Assembly (NCBI GenBank): GCA_945643635.1
Contig: CALZFC010000026.1
Span: 558,001 to 622,000 of the forward strand
From: Allodiplogaster sudhausi
Taxonomy: Eukaryota; Nematoda; Chromadorea; Rhabditida; Diplogasteridae
DNA length: 64,000 nt
Direction of reading: 5' to 3'
Shown here: positions 21,629 through 32,205 of the stretch, in pieces
How positions within the stretch are numbered: the stretch's first letter is position 1
Layout of the letters: each line of letters opens with the position of its first letter
Translations under genes and position numbers: made by a program
The notes under the pieces: generated by a model
The model's database searches: none
What the model saw: the letters and a program-made list of their open reading frames with translations, nothing else
Told to the model about the DNA's origin: nothing

Positions 21629-22009
21629 AGTCGGGTAAACAGGCGATCGAGATCACAATTCGGGGCTCGTTGATGACGTCATCGTCTTGATCGGATGATT
21701 AAGCAGCAGCCGGCCGTGGTGTCCGGCGGCATCGCATTCCCGAACGGTGCTGCCGGCGGCAGCTGATCGAGGAGGCGGAGCGCCTTTGGCGAGAACGCTT
21801 CATGGGTCTTGAGAACTTCGCGGACGGAAGCAAAGATAATGGCCGCGTCGGGAACGGCGAGGAGAGTCGCATCTTTCGGAGAGCACTCGCTGATCGGCTG
21901 ATGCGCGCGTACAGTCGACATCGAGCTGGCTGAGGAGGCTTCTTTTAACCGACATAAAATGATAGTGTAAATACATCTACTCATTCTTAGTTCAATACGC
22001 GCCATTTAA

Positions 22010-22350
22010 TCGAATTTTGTTCGAAACGAAAGGAAGTAGAAGAAGAAGAAAATAGAATGGTGTTCACCTCTTCTTTAGATTATATCGCGAAAAGATGCTA
22101 ATTAGCTCTTGGGTTCAGAGTGAGAGCATGTCACAATCTATCTAATTAGCATATAAATGCTGTGCAATCGAGAATGGCAGTGAGAGTGTCCGCTATTATT
22201 CCCATTCTTGTTTTCGTTCTCAAAGGTATATTTCTCACATCAAATATCAGCTTATATTCGGTATTGGAATGGTGTTTCACTTTACATACACTATGTCTCT
22301 CTCAATAGTATCACAAATGATTCCACTACTCTCTCTCATATACTCTACTT

Positions 22351-22395
<45 letters not shown>

Positions 22396-24340
22396 GTATC
22401 CTTCCCGTCCCAACAAATTTCTGATTGGAATTGTATCATGCGCTACCATTTCATAGCAAAGGAAAGAATAGAACAACAATTGCCACAGAAACTGCGCCTT
22501 GGGCACGTCCACAAGTCTGTCCAATTGCTTATTCAATTGCCGTAACATTCACATTAATCTGATGCCGATAAATAAAGAAATAAATTTCATATGCGTTATG
22601 TAGATAGTGAATAACTGCACGTTCATATGTATGTAATTTGCAGCTATAATACATATATTGTTGCTTGTTATTATGACAACGTGATTAGTCTTTAATGTCT
22701 TTGCTTTCATGAGCAACATAGCATTACTAGATTTACATTCTTATAATTAGAATAGTTTTCTATTTGAGTCTCGCCCATCTTATAATGCAGATACATATGT
22801 AAGAAATCAACCGACGAGCATACTTCTCTTCGTTCTGTGTTCTCTTCCTAAAACGGTGTTCTCTTCTCACTCGGCTAATAAACCTCTCTCCCGCCTCGAC
22901 TCTCTTCATACATACACTAAAATAAGGAAAAATTTGTAATCCTGTGAAGTAATCGTAAACTCATGTGATTTGCCAATAATTTCAAACAATAGAGTTTCCT
23001 GGACTTGGTGTGCTTAGTCTCACCTTGTCCAGGGTCCTATCTTCATGTAGAAGGGCGTAGTATAAATGTACATATGTTCGCTCCTCGGAAACACCGTTCA
23101 TAGGGCTCATATTTAGGTTTTTACCATTCCAAAATCCGGCACCACGTTCATGTGGCGCTGAATTTATGCAATTCTGTGCAGAATCCAAGGAGAAACCAAA
23201 GGATGAACGCAAATGAATGGGAAAAAGATGAGCAAGACTGGGAAAGTGCTAGTTTAAAATTATCGCGAGATTGGCTCTATCAATCGAGTGGCCAAAACGG
23301 CACTATTTGACACGTTTTATTAAGAAGATACGACGCAAAAGAAAGAATTGGATGAAACACGTCTAAGTTTGAGATTTCAATTCTTTCCACCTCATCACGT
23401 TGTTGCTAGTGTCTTGAAATAGAGAGTCAGACAGAAGAGGTGGAGAGAGATAGAGAGGGGAAGGATAGAGAGGAAAGCAAAAAGAGGAAGGATGGGAGGG
23501 AGGGAGAGGGAGGTAGACACGACAGACAATGTAGAAAGGTGTATGACGAAAAATTTTTTTTTTCCTCTACACTTTATCACATGGCAACATCGCAACATTC
23601 ATCATGTGAAAGAGAAATAGTGACATGAGAAGAGAACAAGAACATATCTAAGAAAAGCTTATTGTTAGATACTCTGTAAATCAAAACAGGCTAACTGACA
23701 GGTTTGTGGAAGGCCTGTCAGCATGCCTGTCGATTAACCTTCCAAAAGCGCGCAGGAAGGCTAACTGGCAGGATTGTTTCGTTACCTGCACCAGGCATTA
23801 TTTGTAAATGTGACCATTCATCTTCTTCTTAATCTGCACTCAGCTTGTAAATCTCACTCTGTATTATGCACGATAATGAAGCACACTTTATATCGCGCGT
23901 CTTTTTGGGCTCCCATTTACAGCAATAAAAACACCTATTTTACAAGAAAGACAATCTAAAAGTGAACGCATGGCTAAGGGATTGTTCAAAGCAATATTAT
24001 ACAGGGAAAATCAGCGAACACACGACATAGAATGAATTGGGAAGGGAAAGCAACAACATACAAGGAAAATCAGCATTAGCAATATCACAGAATGGAAGAA
24101 AAAGCAATTATACAAGCTCCTTGAAGGCAACGAGAAGAAGTAGCACAAGAAGAGGTCACCGGCATTGAAAAACAACAAGTATTCTTATAATACTGACTAA
24201 AAAATAAGTCATCTTCTTAATTTTAAGATGAACATTCATACAGCAATCATTGCCGACTAATTTACAAGGAATATTCCATAATAAACTCGCTTTGCGGCAT
24301 AATAATTAACATCGACGTGATCGAAGCTGAATGCAAGAGG
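22010..24340. other. Gene-poor region with simple repeats
   Basis: Contains a (CT)n tract at about 22340-22398 and a purine-rich GAGAGA tract at 23425-23520. At 23540-23610 a segment with CTTTATCACATG and CGCAACATTC matches sequence found repeatedly in the UGT array at 28-34 kb. No gene was supported. Confidence 0.5.
23690..23785. repeat. Cluster of the CTGTCAGTTAGCCTTCC motif, both orientations
   Basis: About four close variants of the 17-bp motif, in both orientations and separated by about 15 bp, here mostly as its complement (GGCTAACTGACAG, GGCTAACTGGCAG). The same motif recurs at 26812-26999. Confidence 0.6.
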
Positions 24341-26294
24341 CTATTCTTCTCTCCATATTCCGTTCCGCTGTTGGAGGGCACCGCTCTTGGAGGGCAAGGA
24401 CGCGGCCGCCAAAGAAACCGCCGCCAGCGCCCTTGACACAACAATTTCAATGCCAGTTATTGCACATTTCTGCAGAAACCATTGCATGCGCACAATTCTA
24501 TACTATACACTTAATTCCTTAACAATGATCTTCTCTCTCTCTCTCGATATGTTGGCAATCCCTTGTGAATGAAACGAAAGGACGAACCATCTGATCGATG
24601 CGAGAGAAGCCGACAGCCGCAGCCGCCGCCTGCTGCTGTGCGAATGAAGACAGAACCATGTTCTGACCCTCGAACTCCGCAGACGCGCCCTGCACAAGAG
24701 AGATTCGATATTCGGTAGACAAGCACTTAATTGGCACTATTCTAAACAATTACCGCGAATTGTGCACAAAGAGGACAATTGGTGACCTGGTACGGATTGT
24801 TGTAGTTGTTCGGCTTGTGCTGGCCATGCCCCTGTTGAGGGAGCCCTTGAGGAGGAGGGTGAGAGAGGCCAAGGGCAGCAGCAGAGTCAGTGTGCGATGG
24901 AGAAGGATAGAAGCCGGAGGTTGTCACTGATGGACGGGGGCACCGACTGGTGGAGGTTTCCACTGCTCATTCCAGACTGCAATCACATAGTCTCGAATTT
25001 AATTAAGAAAAACAGTGCACAATTTCAAACTTAAGAAAGAATAAAATCAGCTTTGTCAAAAGTTGGGATGTATAATATTTAATTTAATATATCTAATAGA
25101 ACATCAAAACTAGGAAACAGGAAATATTGGGAAGATGAACCTTGAGGACAGCCTGCTGGTGTTGTTGAGAAGCTGCTGCAGCCGAAGCAGCTGAGGACTG
25201 CTGCACTTGCTGGAGTTGAGCAGCCAGCTGCAAGATTGTCGATGATCAAGGAACAAGCAGAGCTGGCTGCTACCTGGCTGAAGATGTCCATTCCGCCAGA
25301 GGCGATGCGAGTGGCGGAGGGAGTGGAAGTGGGTGATGCTTGCTGCTGAGTCAGTCGAATGAAGCCGGAACACCAGAATCGACCCATAAGGTAGGCGGTT
25401 GGTGGCGGCCGGCAGCCTTGTCTGCAACTACTTAACCGTCCAGCACACCACAGCTTAGGCTCAAGAAGTAAACACGCAATACCTGCAGTCAACGACGGGG
25501 GCAGTGGTTCCGGCCGCCATCTGAAGCAGAGCTGGCGCTAGTAGGCTAAAAGGGTGCTACCGTATTCTTCCTACAGTAACCTGTCCTTGTAGAATATCGC
25601 GATGGAGGCCTGCGTGTTCGAGAGAACTCGTCGAGCGCAATGCTCTCTTCGGGAAGGTCCTTCATATAAATGTATTTAATTACGCCCTTCTTAAGGGAAA
25701 AAAAACAATAACAAAATGCTAATACTCGAAGAAAAAAAAACTAATAATCGATGTAACTATAGCATACCCCAGATCTCTGGAATAGAAAAAAACCTAAAAT
25801 ATTCAAAACACTACGCACACTGCTATATATTCAAAACCTTGAGATGCAGCGTGGGACGCTGTGGCGTGTCTCTGAGGCTGCTTGGCCGGCTCATCGTTAT
25901 CGCAGCCCCTGCTTGGATCCCCGCCACGCCCGGCCATTATCGGCTGCAGCTCCACCACTCCTTTCAATAGTCACTACCTTGCTTTTCATCACTGACAATA
26001 AGTAAGGCTAACTTGGCTAACCTGGATGACACGGAGAAGCAACTCGAGTTTATGCTGCGGAGAGAATTGGCGTTGAAGCTGCGAGGTGAAACAAGCGAGT
26101 TCGGACAAATTCTCGAATCTGAATAATGGAAGATTTGACGGCGAATAAAAAAAAATGCTCCAAATAATAACAAAATAACCCTAATACGTATAAACAAAAC
26201 TTAGAATAATCAAAATACTACTCACTTCGCACTTCTGGTTCTGCTCCTTGAGAACCATGAGCAGAGCCTTCGGTCGCAAGATGTCCTTGCCAGC
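24341..26294 (-). CDS. Gln/Ala/Pro-rich multi-exon gene, incomplete model
   Basis: Several exon-like pieces run on the minus strand between good splice signals. 26226-26294: AGKDILRPKALLMVLKEQ. 26022-26111: NLSELACFTSQLQRQFSP, then KLELLLRVIQ. Around 25830-25965: PAKQPQRHATASHAASQ. 25272-25388: GGMDIFSQ. About 25100-25230: LAAQLQQVQQSSAASAAAAS. 24770-24960: NYNNPYQVTNCPLC. About 24594-24690: SSFAQQQAAAAAVGF. The last exon ends in a stop at 24341-24343. The low-complexity Gln/Ala composition suggests an RNA-binding or transcription-related protein, but no domain is recognised. Phases between the middle pieces were not all resolved, and further 5' exons may lie near 26.5 kb. Confidence 0.45.
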
Positions 26295-26811
26295 CTGCAG
26301 TGTGAATATAAAAGTAATTGGAAAAATAAATCGCATACTCATTCATTCATGATTAATGGGAGTATTTTCAAACGACAAATAAATACTCCGAACGTAAGTG
26401 GAGGATTGAGATTTTTCTTCGAAGCCATCGTTTAAGAATAAATTAAACATAAAAAGTAAACAGTAAACTGCTTCATTAAACATTGAGAAATCACATTTCA
26501 TTAACCGATAGCTTCGATTGAGGAAGAGACGAGGCAAGTCGACAAACAACAGCGACTCGAGATGGATCGATGAGAAGGAGTGCGAGGACCTCTCACAGTG
26601 CTGATTAGCAGCAAGGCTGCTCGAAACGAAGTGGCGTGCTTGCTCGCAATTAGCATCAAGCACTTAATAAGCACATAATTACGCGAAAATGGCAACTGCA
26701 TGAGAACCAGAACGACAAGAAACCACTCTATCAAAAAAAAATCTCAACAACCACTAAACTTGTCTAAACTTGTTCTCTAGGTGCAATTGCAGAATAAGGC
26801 ATTTTCGAAAT

Positions 26812-26999
26812 TCTTGTCAGTTAACCTTCCAACTCCTGTTGATAGGCCTTCCAGCAGAAATTCCTGCCAATTGGCCTTCCACTTTTTGCAATCCTAAAAG
26901 TTAGCCTTCCCGGTGTGTACAATCTTGTCAGTTAGCCTTCTTTCGGGCAAACTCCTGTCAGTTAGCCTTCTTGTGTCAACAATCCTGTCAGTTGGCCTG
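26812..26999. repeat. Spaced repeat of the CTGTCAGTTAGCCTTCC motif, about 7 units
   Basis: About seven units of roughly 30 bp, each made of a conserved CTGTCAGTTAGCCTTC-like half and a variable half of about 14 bp, all in one orientation. No Cas genes exist in a nuclear genome, so this is a degenerate minisatellite. Confidence 0.65.
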
Positions 27000-28130
27000 T
27001 TTTCATTTACAGAGTACTCGAGCTTTCAAGATTCTCTTCGATTCGAGTGTCTTCCATCATAGTAGATTATTTCGCACTATCTACTATATTTCGATCATTT
27101 TTTTTAAACCTGTGTATGCATTTGAAATCGCTGGAAAAGGTGTGTTATGTAGGGAGTTTGCACACAAACATTGTAAACTTATAAGTGTTGTGGAAGTATG
27201 ACAACTATTACAAAATAGCAAGAGATACAAAGTTAGCAGTATTTCCGATGCGACGGCGGTTCAGGCCCAAGGACTAGCTGGGGGCGTCCTTCGGGAGGAA
27301 TGGAGAGTCGAGGATTCGAGAGAGACTAAAGGTGGAGCGAATCCGCTGTGATTTAGTGCCCTGGTCAGCTGGGTGAACGTCGTACACATCATTCCCCTTT
27401 TTCGTCCATCCCCGTCCTCTTCAGGTAACAGCAGCTTCATGTACAGGCGCCTGGTTGCGAAGGTGGCCATAGGAATATTTATTAGTCGGCTGCTCTACCA
27501 CTGGGCTACACCCCCGACGAGTTCTTCGTTGTCTAGGCTGTTGACATCCACGACAACTTATACGAGTGAAGACATCGGACATGCTGACACGCCTAGATTA
27601 AAGAAAATGAAGAAAAAAAATTAAGCGATCACTTTTTCGCAACTTCTTCGTTTGTTGAGCGGTTTCACCCTTTCACATCATTGCACTCTCCATGCTCTCT
27701 CTCTCTCTCTCTCTCGCAGTCTGGTTGTCACTCGCCTTCTCTTCGCTCTCTCGCACCCTCACCGTCTGCCCTCACTTTCCTCTGCATCCTGCCAGGCCGC
27801 GCTGGGTAGGGAGGGCATCCATGGAGCAGTTGGTGCCTGTATATCCCAGTCGCGATTTCAATCCCCGAGGGTGCCCGACATTTTTGCCATTTTTGTTTTA
27901 CTTATTATTTTAGATTTTCCAATCGCACTAACATTAGTCAATAAATTAAAAATGAAAGAGTTGTTGACAACTTAGCATCGGTGGAGGCAGAAATTGCTCA
28001 ACCGTTTCTTAAGACATTTCCAATGTTCAGAATTCATTTTCGTAACGCTCGGGTTATTGTTTTCTGAATATTCTCGACGTTCAGCATGATCATAAAGCTA
28101 CTATTGAACGTTTTGAAGCACAACCATCAA
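27000..28130. other. Gene-poor region with tRNA-derived fragments
   Basis: At 27481-27518 (minus strand) is a tRNA 5' half with a good A box (TAGCCCAGTGGTAGAGC) but no 3' half. At 27813-27877 (plus) is a 65-base tRNA-like unit whose ends GGGCATC and GGTGCCC pair fully and whose B box is degenerate. A (CT)n run lies at 27690-27716. These look like SINE heads or tRNA pseudogenes. Confidence 0.35.
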
Positions 28131-31100
28131 GCAAGGCTTCCCATGCAAGCAAGCAGTCAGCACTCTAGAAATCGACTGTTCACATGTGGGAGATCACATT
28201 CTTCTATCTGAGAGGATATATAGGACGTCTCTATTCATATTGTAATAAACAGTTTATCTTATATTATCAGGTCTACAGTACACAAAAATTAACTTCTCAC
28301 TGAATTCAGACAAGCTAAATACAAGTTTCGCAAAGCAGCCTGATAAACAACCGGAGGAAATAAGGTGCGTGCAAGAAATGCAAGGCGTAACGAGGGAGAG
28401 AGAAAGAGAGAAGCGTAGACACATTGAGATAGAGTGAGAGATTGGGAAAGCGAGACGCCCTTGAAAGTGCAAGCGACAAAAAGTTGTTTGTTAGTTGACA
28501 CCTTATCACAACATTGAAGTCGAAAATGGGAACAATTTAAGGTGGGCAATTTCTTTCCAGATGACGTTGGCCGTTGTGACGAGCCGCTTCAGGGTGCCCA
28601 AGAGATTGTTCCAGTCATGGAACTGAGAGATCTAGCAGAGCCTAGTATGTTAGCTGTGGGCTCATATGTTGGAACGAGCAGCTTGATTGAGCTCGTAGCG
28701 GGAGTAGCTTCAGATCTCTTTCTGCAAATAGGAAATGTCTTTAGTTCAGTCTGGCCAGTTTGTGGAGAAGGAGAGAAAAAACACACTGACGATATCTTCG
28801 CAACATTGTTTGATATCAAAATGCAATTGCACTTTCGAGAGAATGGCTGCAGCCGGTGTGCAGACTGTTGGACTTTGTGCGCAGAGATCTTAATATGCTT
28901 AATGCCAGTTTAATTTGCCTAATCCAGGCGGCTTTAGAAATGAGCGGATATACAGGTCACTCTTATTCATATTTTTTATCCCACATTGTCGGGCCTACGG
29001 TATACTATAAGGAACCCTCCTCCGCTGCTACTTCCGCAAAGCATCCTGATAAACAAATTGACGAGCGACCGTGTGACAGGAGAATAATGGTATGACGGGT
29101 ACATCAAAATAATTCAAGGAAGGCAATTTCTCTCCATATGACATCGGCCGTCATGACTTTCTAGTTCATTGGCAGCTTCTGTCTTCAAGGTGTTGTTTCA
29201 GTCGTGGCAGATCAGCCATTGAGAGATTTGGAAGACGATTCCCTAATGCATTGGACGAGCAGCTTGAGTTGTTTACGAGAAGTGCTTTAGATCTCTTTCT
29301 TCAAACAGGAAATATCTTTCGTTCAGTCTGGCCAGTTTGTCGAGTATGAGAGGAGAAAAAAACGCGGATATCGTCGCAACATTTTTTTTAGCAAAGTAGA
29401 GTGAGATAGCGGCTGCAACCAGGGTGCAGACAGTCTGACGTTAAGCACAGAAAGATTTTTTCCTATTAAATTTTTTTTTCCTTTTAAACGTATTTAGCCT
29501 TCAATGAGCATGAGACAAGTGGATAAAAAAGGTGTGCCTTCTGGACGCATGCCAATTCATTTTAGGTATCGCCTTTCCTCATTTCACATTGTGTCGAGCA
29601 GCTCAGTGGTTGAACAGCCGACTCATACATAGGTGGTTCCGGGTTTGAACACAGGGGTCTACATATCCTTGCAAAGTTTAGCAATTCTAGCTGCTCTTCC
29701 CATGCTAGCAAACAGAAAGCACTCTAGAAATCGACCATTCACATTTGGGAGATGGCTTTCTTCTATACATACAACACAGTATCCAAGCAGCCTAGAGAGG
29801 AGAAGATATACGAGACGCCAGAGAATAGAGAAAATACAGGACTCCCCTATTCATATGCTGATAAACGGCTTTTCTCACATTGTCAGCCTTACAGTATACC
29901 ATATGAAGCTTCCACTCTATTTTGAGGAGGCCGATACTACTACCGCCTGACAAACAACTAGAGGAGCGAGCGCAGGAGTAAGAGAATAGGGCTGTGGCAG
30001 GGAAGCGAGAGGTAATGAGAGATGTGGAGAGACACAGTGATAGAGTGAAAGACCGAGAGAGCCAGGCGGCCTTGAATAAAGGGAAGTGTAAGTCACAAGA
30101 AGTTGATTGTTAATCTACACTTTATAACATGAGAGAGTCGCAATATTCAATGTTGAAAACGGTGAACAATTGAAGAGTACTGAATTAAGACTTTGACAAA
30201 AGAAAAAAGATCATTAAAACCAAAGCAATTCAAGGTAGGCAAATATTTCTATATTACATCGGCCGTCGTGACTTTCTAGTTCATTGGCAGCTTCTGTTCA
30301 GTGATTGTTGGTCAGCCATAGAGAGATTTGGAAAACGCTCTCGACACGCGTTGGAAAGAGCAGCTTGAGTTGTTTACGAGAAGTGCTTTAGATTTCTTTC
30401 TTCAAACAGGAAATATCTTTAGTTCAGTCTGGCCAGTTTGTAGAGAAGCAGAAAAACACAGACGATATCTTCGCAACATTTTTTGAGCAAAGTATGTACG
30501 GTGACTCTCTCTAGAGTAATAGACAGCCAGGGTGCTGACTGTCTGACCAAAAGCACAAAAAGCTTTTTTTTCAATTAATTTTTTTTTATTTTAAATGTAT
30601 GTACTTTCTGGATGCATGCCATTTCTGTTCTAATTCATTTAGGAACCACCTTTCCACATGTGTAGCTCAGTGCTTGAACAGCCGACTCATAAGTGGTCGG
30701 TTCCGGGTTCGAACACCGGAGCCTACATGTCCTTGCGCCAAGTCTTGCAATTTTTCCCACGCATGCAACAAGCCTCTGGAAATCCACCCTTCACATGTGG
30801 TAGATGTCATTCTTCTATAAATGACTGTATCGGGGCAGCGTTATCGTTTGAGATCAGTGGATATACAAGAAACCTCTATTCTATGCTGATAAACGGCTTA
30901 TTTCACATTGGCAGGCTTACAGTATCCTAAGTGAAGCTTCTACCCCCCGATACTTCTACCGCCTGATAAACAACTTGAGAAGCGAGTGCATGCTTAAGCG
31001 AATAGTGGTGTGACCGGGAAGAGAGAGGTAATGAGAGATGTGAAGAGACACAGTGATAGAGTGAGAGACAGGGAGAGAAAGACGGCCTTGAATAAGTTGA

Positions 31101-31530
31101 TTGTTAATCTTCAGTTTGTCACATGAGAGGGTCGCAACATTCGATGTTGAAAGCGATATACAATTACAGAGAACTGAATTCAGTACTTGTCAATGCATGA
31201 TCTTTGAAACAAGAACAATTCAAGGTACATTGGCATTTTCTTTCCATATGACATCTGCCGTCGTGACTTTCTCAGTCATTGGCAGATTCTGTCTTCAGGG
31301 TGTCCCTCGTGGTGGTTACAGTCACGGCATACCAGCCAAGAAACTGAGAGATTTAGGAAACAATTTTTTTACGCATTGGAAAGAGCAGCTTGAGCTGTTT
31401 ACCAGAAGTGCTTTTAGATCTCTTTCTTCAAACAGCAAATATCTTTTGGTCAGTCTGGCCAGTTTGTTGAGAAGGAGAAAAAACGCAGACGATATCTTCG
31501 CAACATTTTTTTTTAGCAAAGTAGAGTGAC
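28130..31530 (+). pseudogene. Row of decayed UDP-glucuronosyltransferase fragments
   Basis: Four copies of a roughly 0.7-1 kb unit follow each other. Each holds a degenerate version of UGT exon 8 (copies near 28581-28720, 29190-29310, 30290-30410 and 31290-31430; the last still reads GVPRGG against GVPLVVVPVM in the gene at 34372), followed by CAGTCTGGCCAGTTTGT, and intronic sequence with TTATCACATGAGAGGGTCGC-like stretches also found at 34130 in the neighbouring UGT. Frames are broken everywhere. Copy ends are not sharp. Confidence 0.6.
30656..30730 (+). pseudogene. tRNA-Met-like sequence
   Basis: 75 bases with fully paired ends (ACATGTG with TACATGT, one wobble), A box TAGCTCAGTGCTTG, an anticodon-loop-like CTCATAA (CAT), and a perfect B box GGTTCGAAC. 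The D arm pairs poorly. A degraded copy sits at about 29590-29660 in the preceding unit, so it travels with the repeat and is more likely a pseudogene or SINE head than a working tRNA. Confidence 0.45.
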
Positions 31531-31534
31531 TCTC

Positions 31535-31560
31535 TCTCTCTCAGGAGAGAGAGAGAGAAA

Positions 31561-31600
<40 letters not shown>
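31535..31600. repeat. (GA)n microsatellite
   Basis: Nearly pure GA dinucleotide run at the 3' end of the UGT fragment array. Confidence 0.8.
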
Positions 31601-31606
<6 letters not shown>

Positions 31607-31719
31607 GGCTGCAGGCAGGGTGCAGACTGTCGGACCCCTCCCCCCACAAACACTACTGCAAGCCACATCGAACAATAAAATACAATAGAACATTGAATTA
31701 GAAAACATGAATTAAGTAC

Positions 31720-32205
31720 AAGAATCCATCTTACAGGGGAAATGATAATGGCAGAGGAAGACAAGAAGTTTCAGCTATTTTAAAGTATCGTTAGAAAGAT
31801 TGGGACCGAAGACGACATAAGGAAAGTTCGTTGTGATGCTACAACAGATAGTACAATTGGTTAGTGGGAGCTAGCCAAATGGTAGCTAACAGACCTGTGT
31901 GAGTTTGACACAATGGAGCTATTACGAAAGTGAGGAGCAGACTCGTGCACTTTGCTAAGTTGCAAAACTCAGTGATATCATCCAATGATTAGTTATCGTT
32001 GATAACTTTCATTTTGGGGCGAGGTTAAGTAAAAGCTACAGAAGTAAAGGTGATGCTTCTTCGACCATCCTTGTGAAAACAATTTCGCCAAAAAAAGAGA
32101 GATTGAGAGAAGCGGAAGAGTCCAAGGCCATTAATCACGCTCACTCAAAAAGAAGATACAAAAAGGCGCGAGGTGAGCCTCCTTCTCCGCCGAGTGCTCC
32201 CCCTC
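31720..32205 (+). repeat. Left copy of an inverted duplication flanking the UGT gene
   Basis: Matches the reverse complement of 35745-36222 over about 480 bp, with shared stretches such as AATCCATCTTACAGGGG, ACAATTGGTTAGTGGGAGCT and GGCCATTAATCACGCTCACT. It includes a tRNA-like A box (TAGTACAATTGG) and runs up to the UGT start codon. Confidence 0.8.

Noticed and set aside
26812..26999. CRISPR-like array of short repeats and variable spacers
   Set aside because: Repeats are degenerate, spacers only about 14 bp, no cas genes, and the context is intron-rich nuclear DNA.
28542..28913. 123-codon plus-strand gene
   Set aside because: It overlaps a degenerate UGT exon copy and shows no domain of its own.
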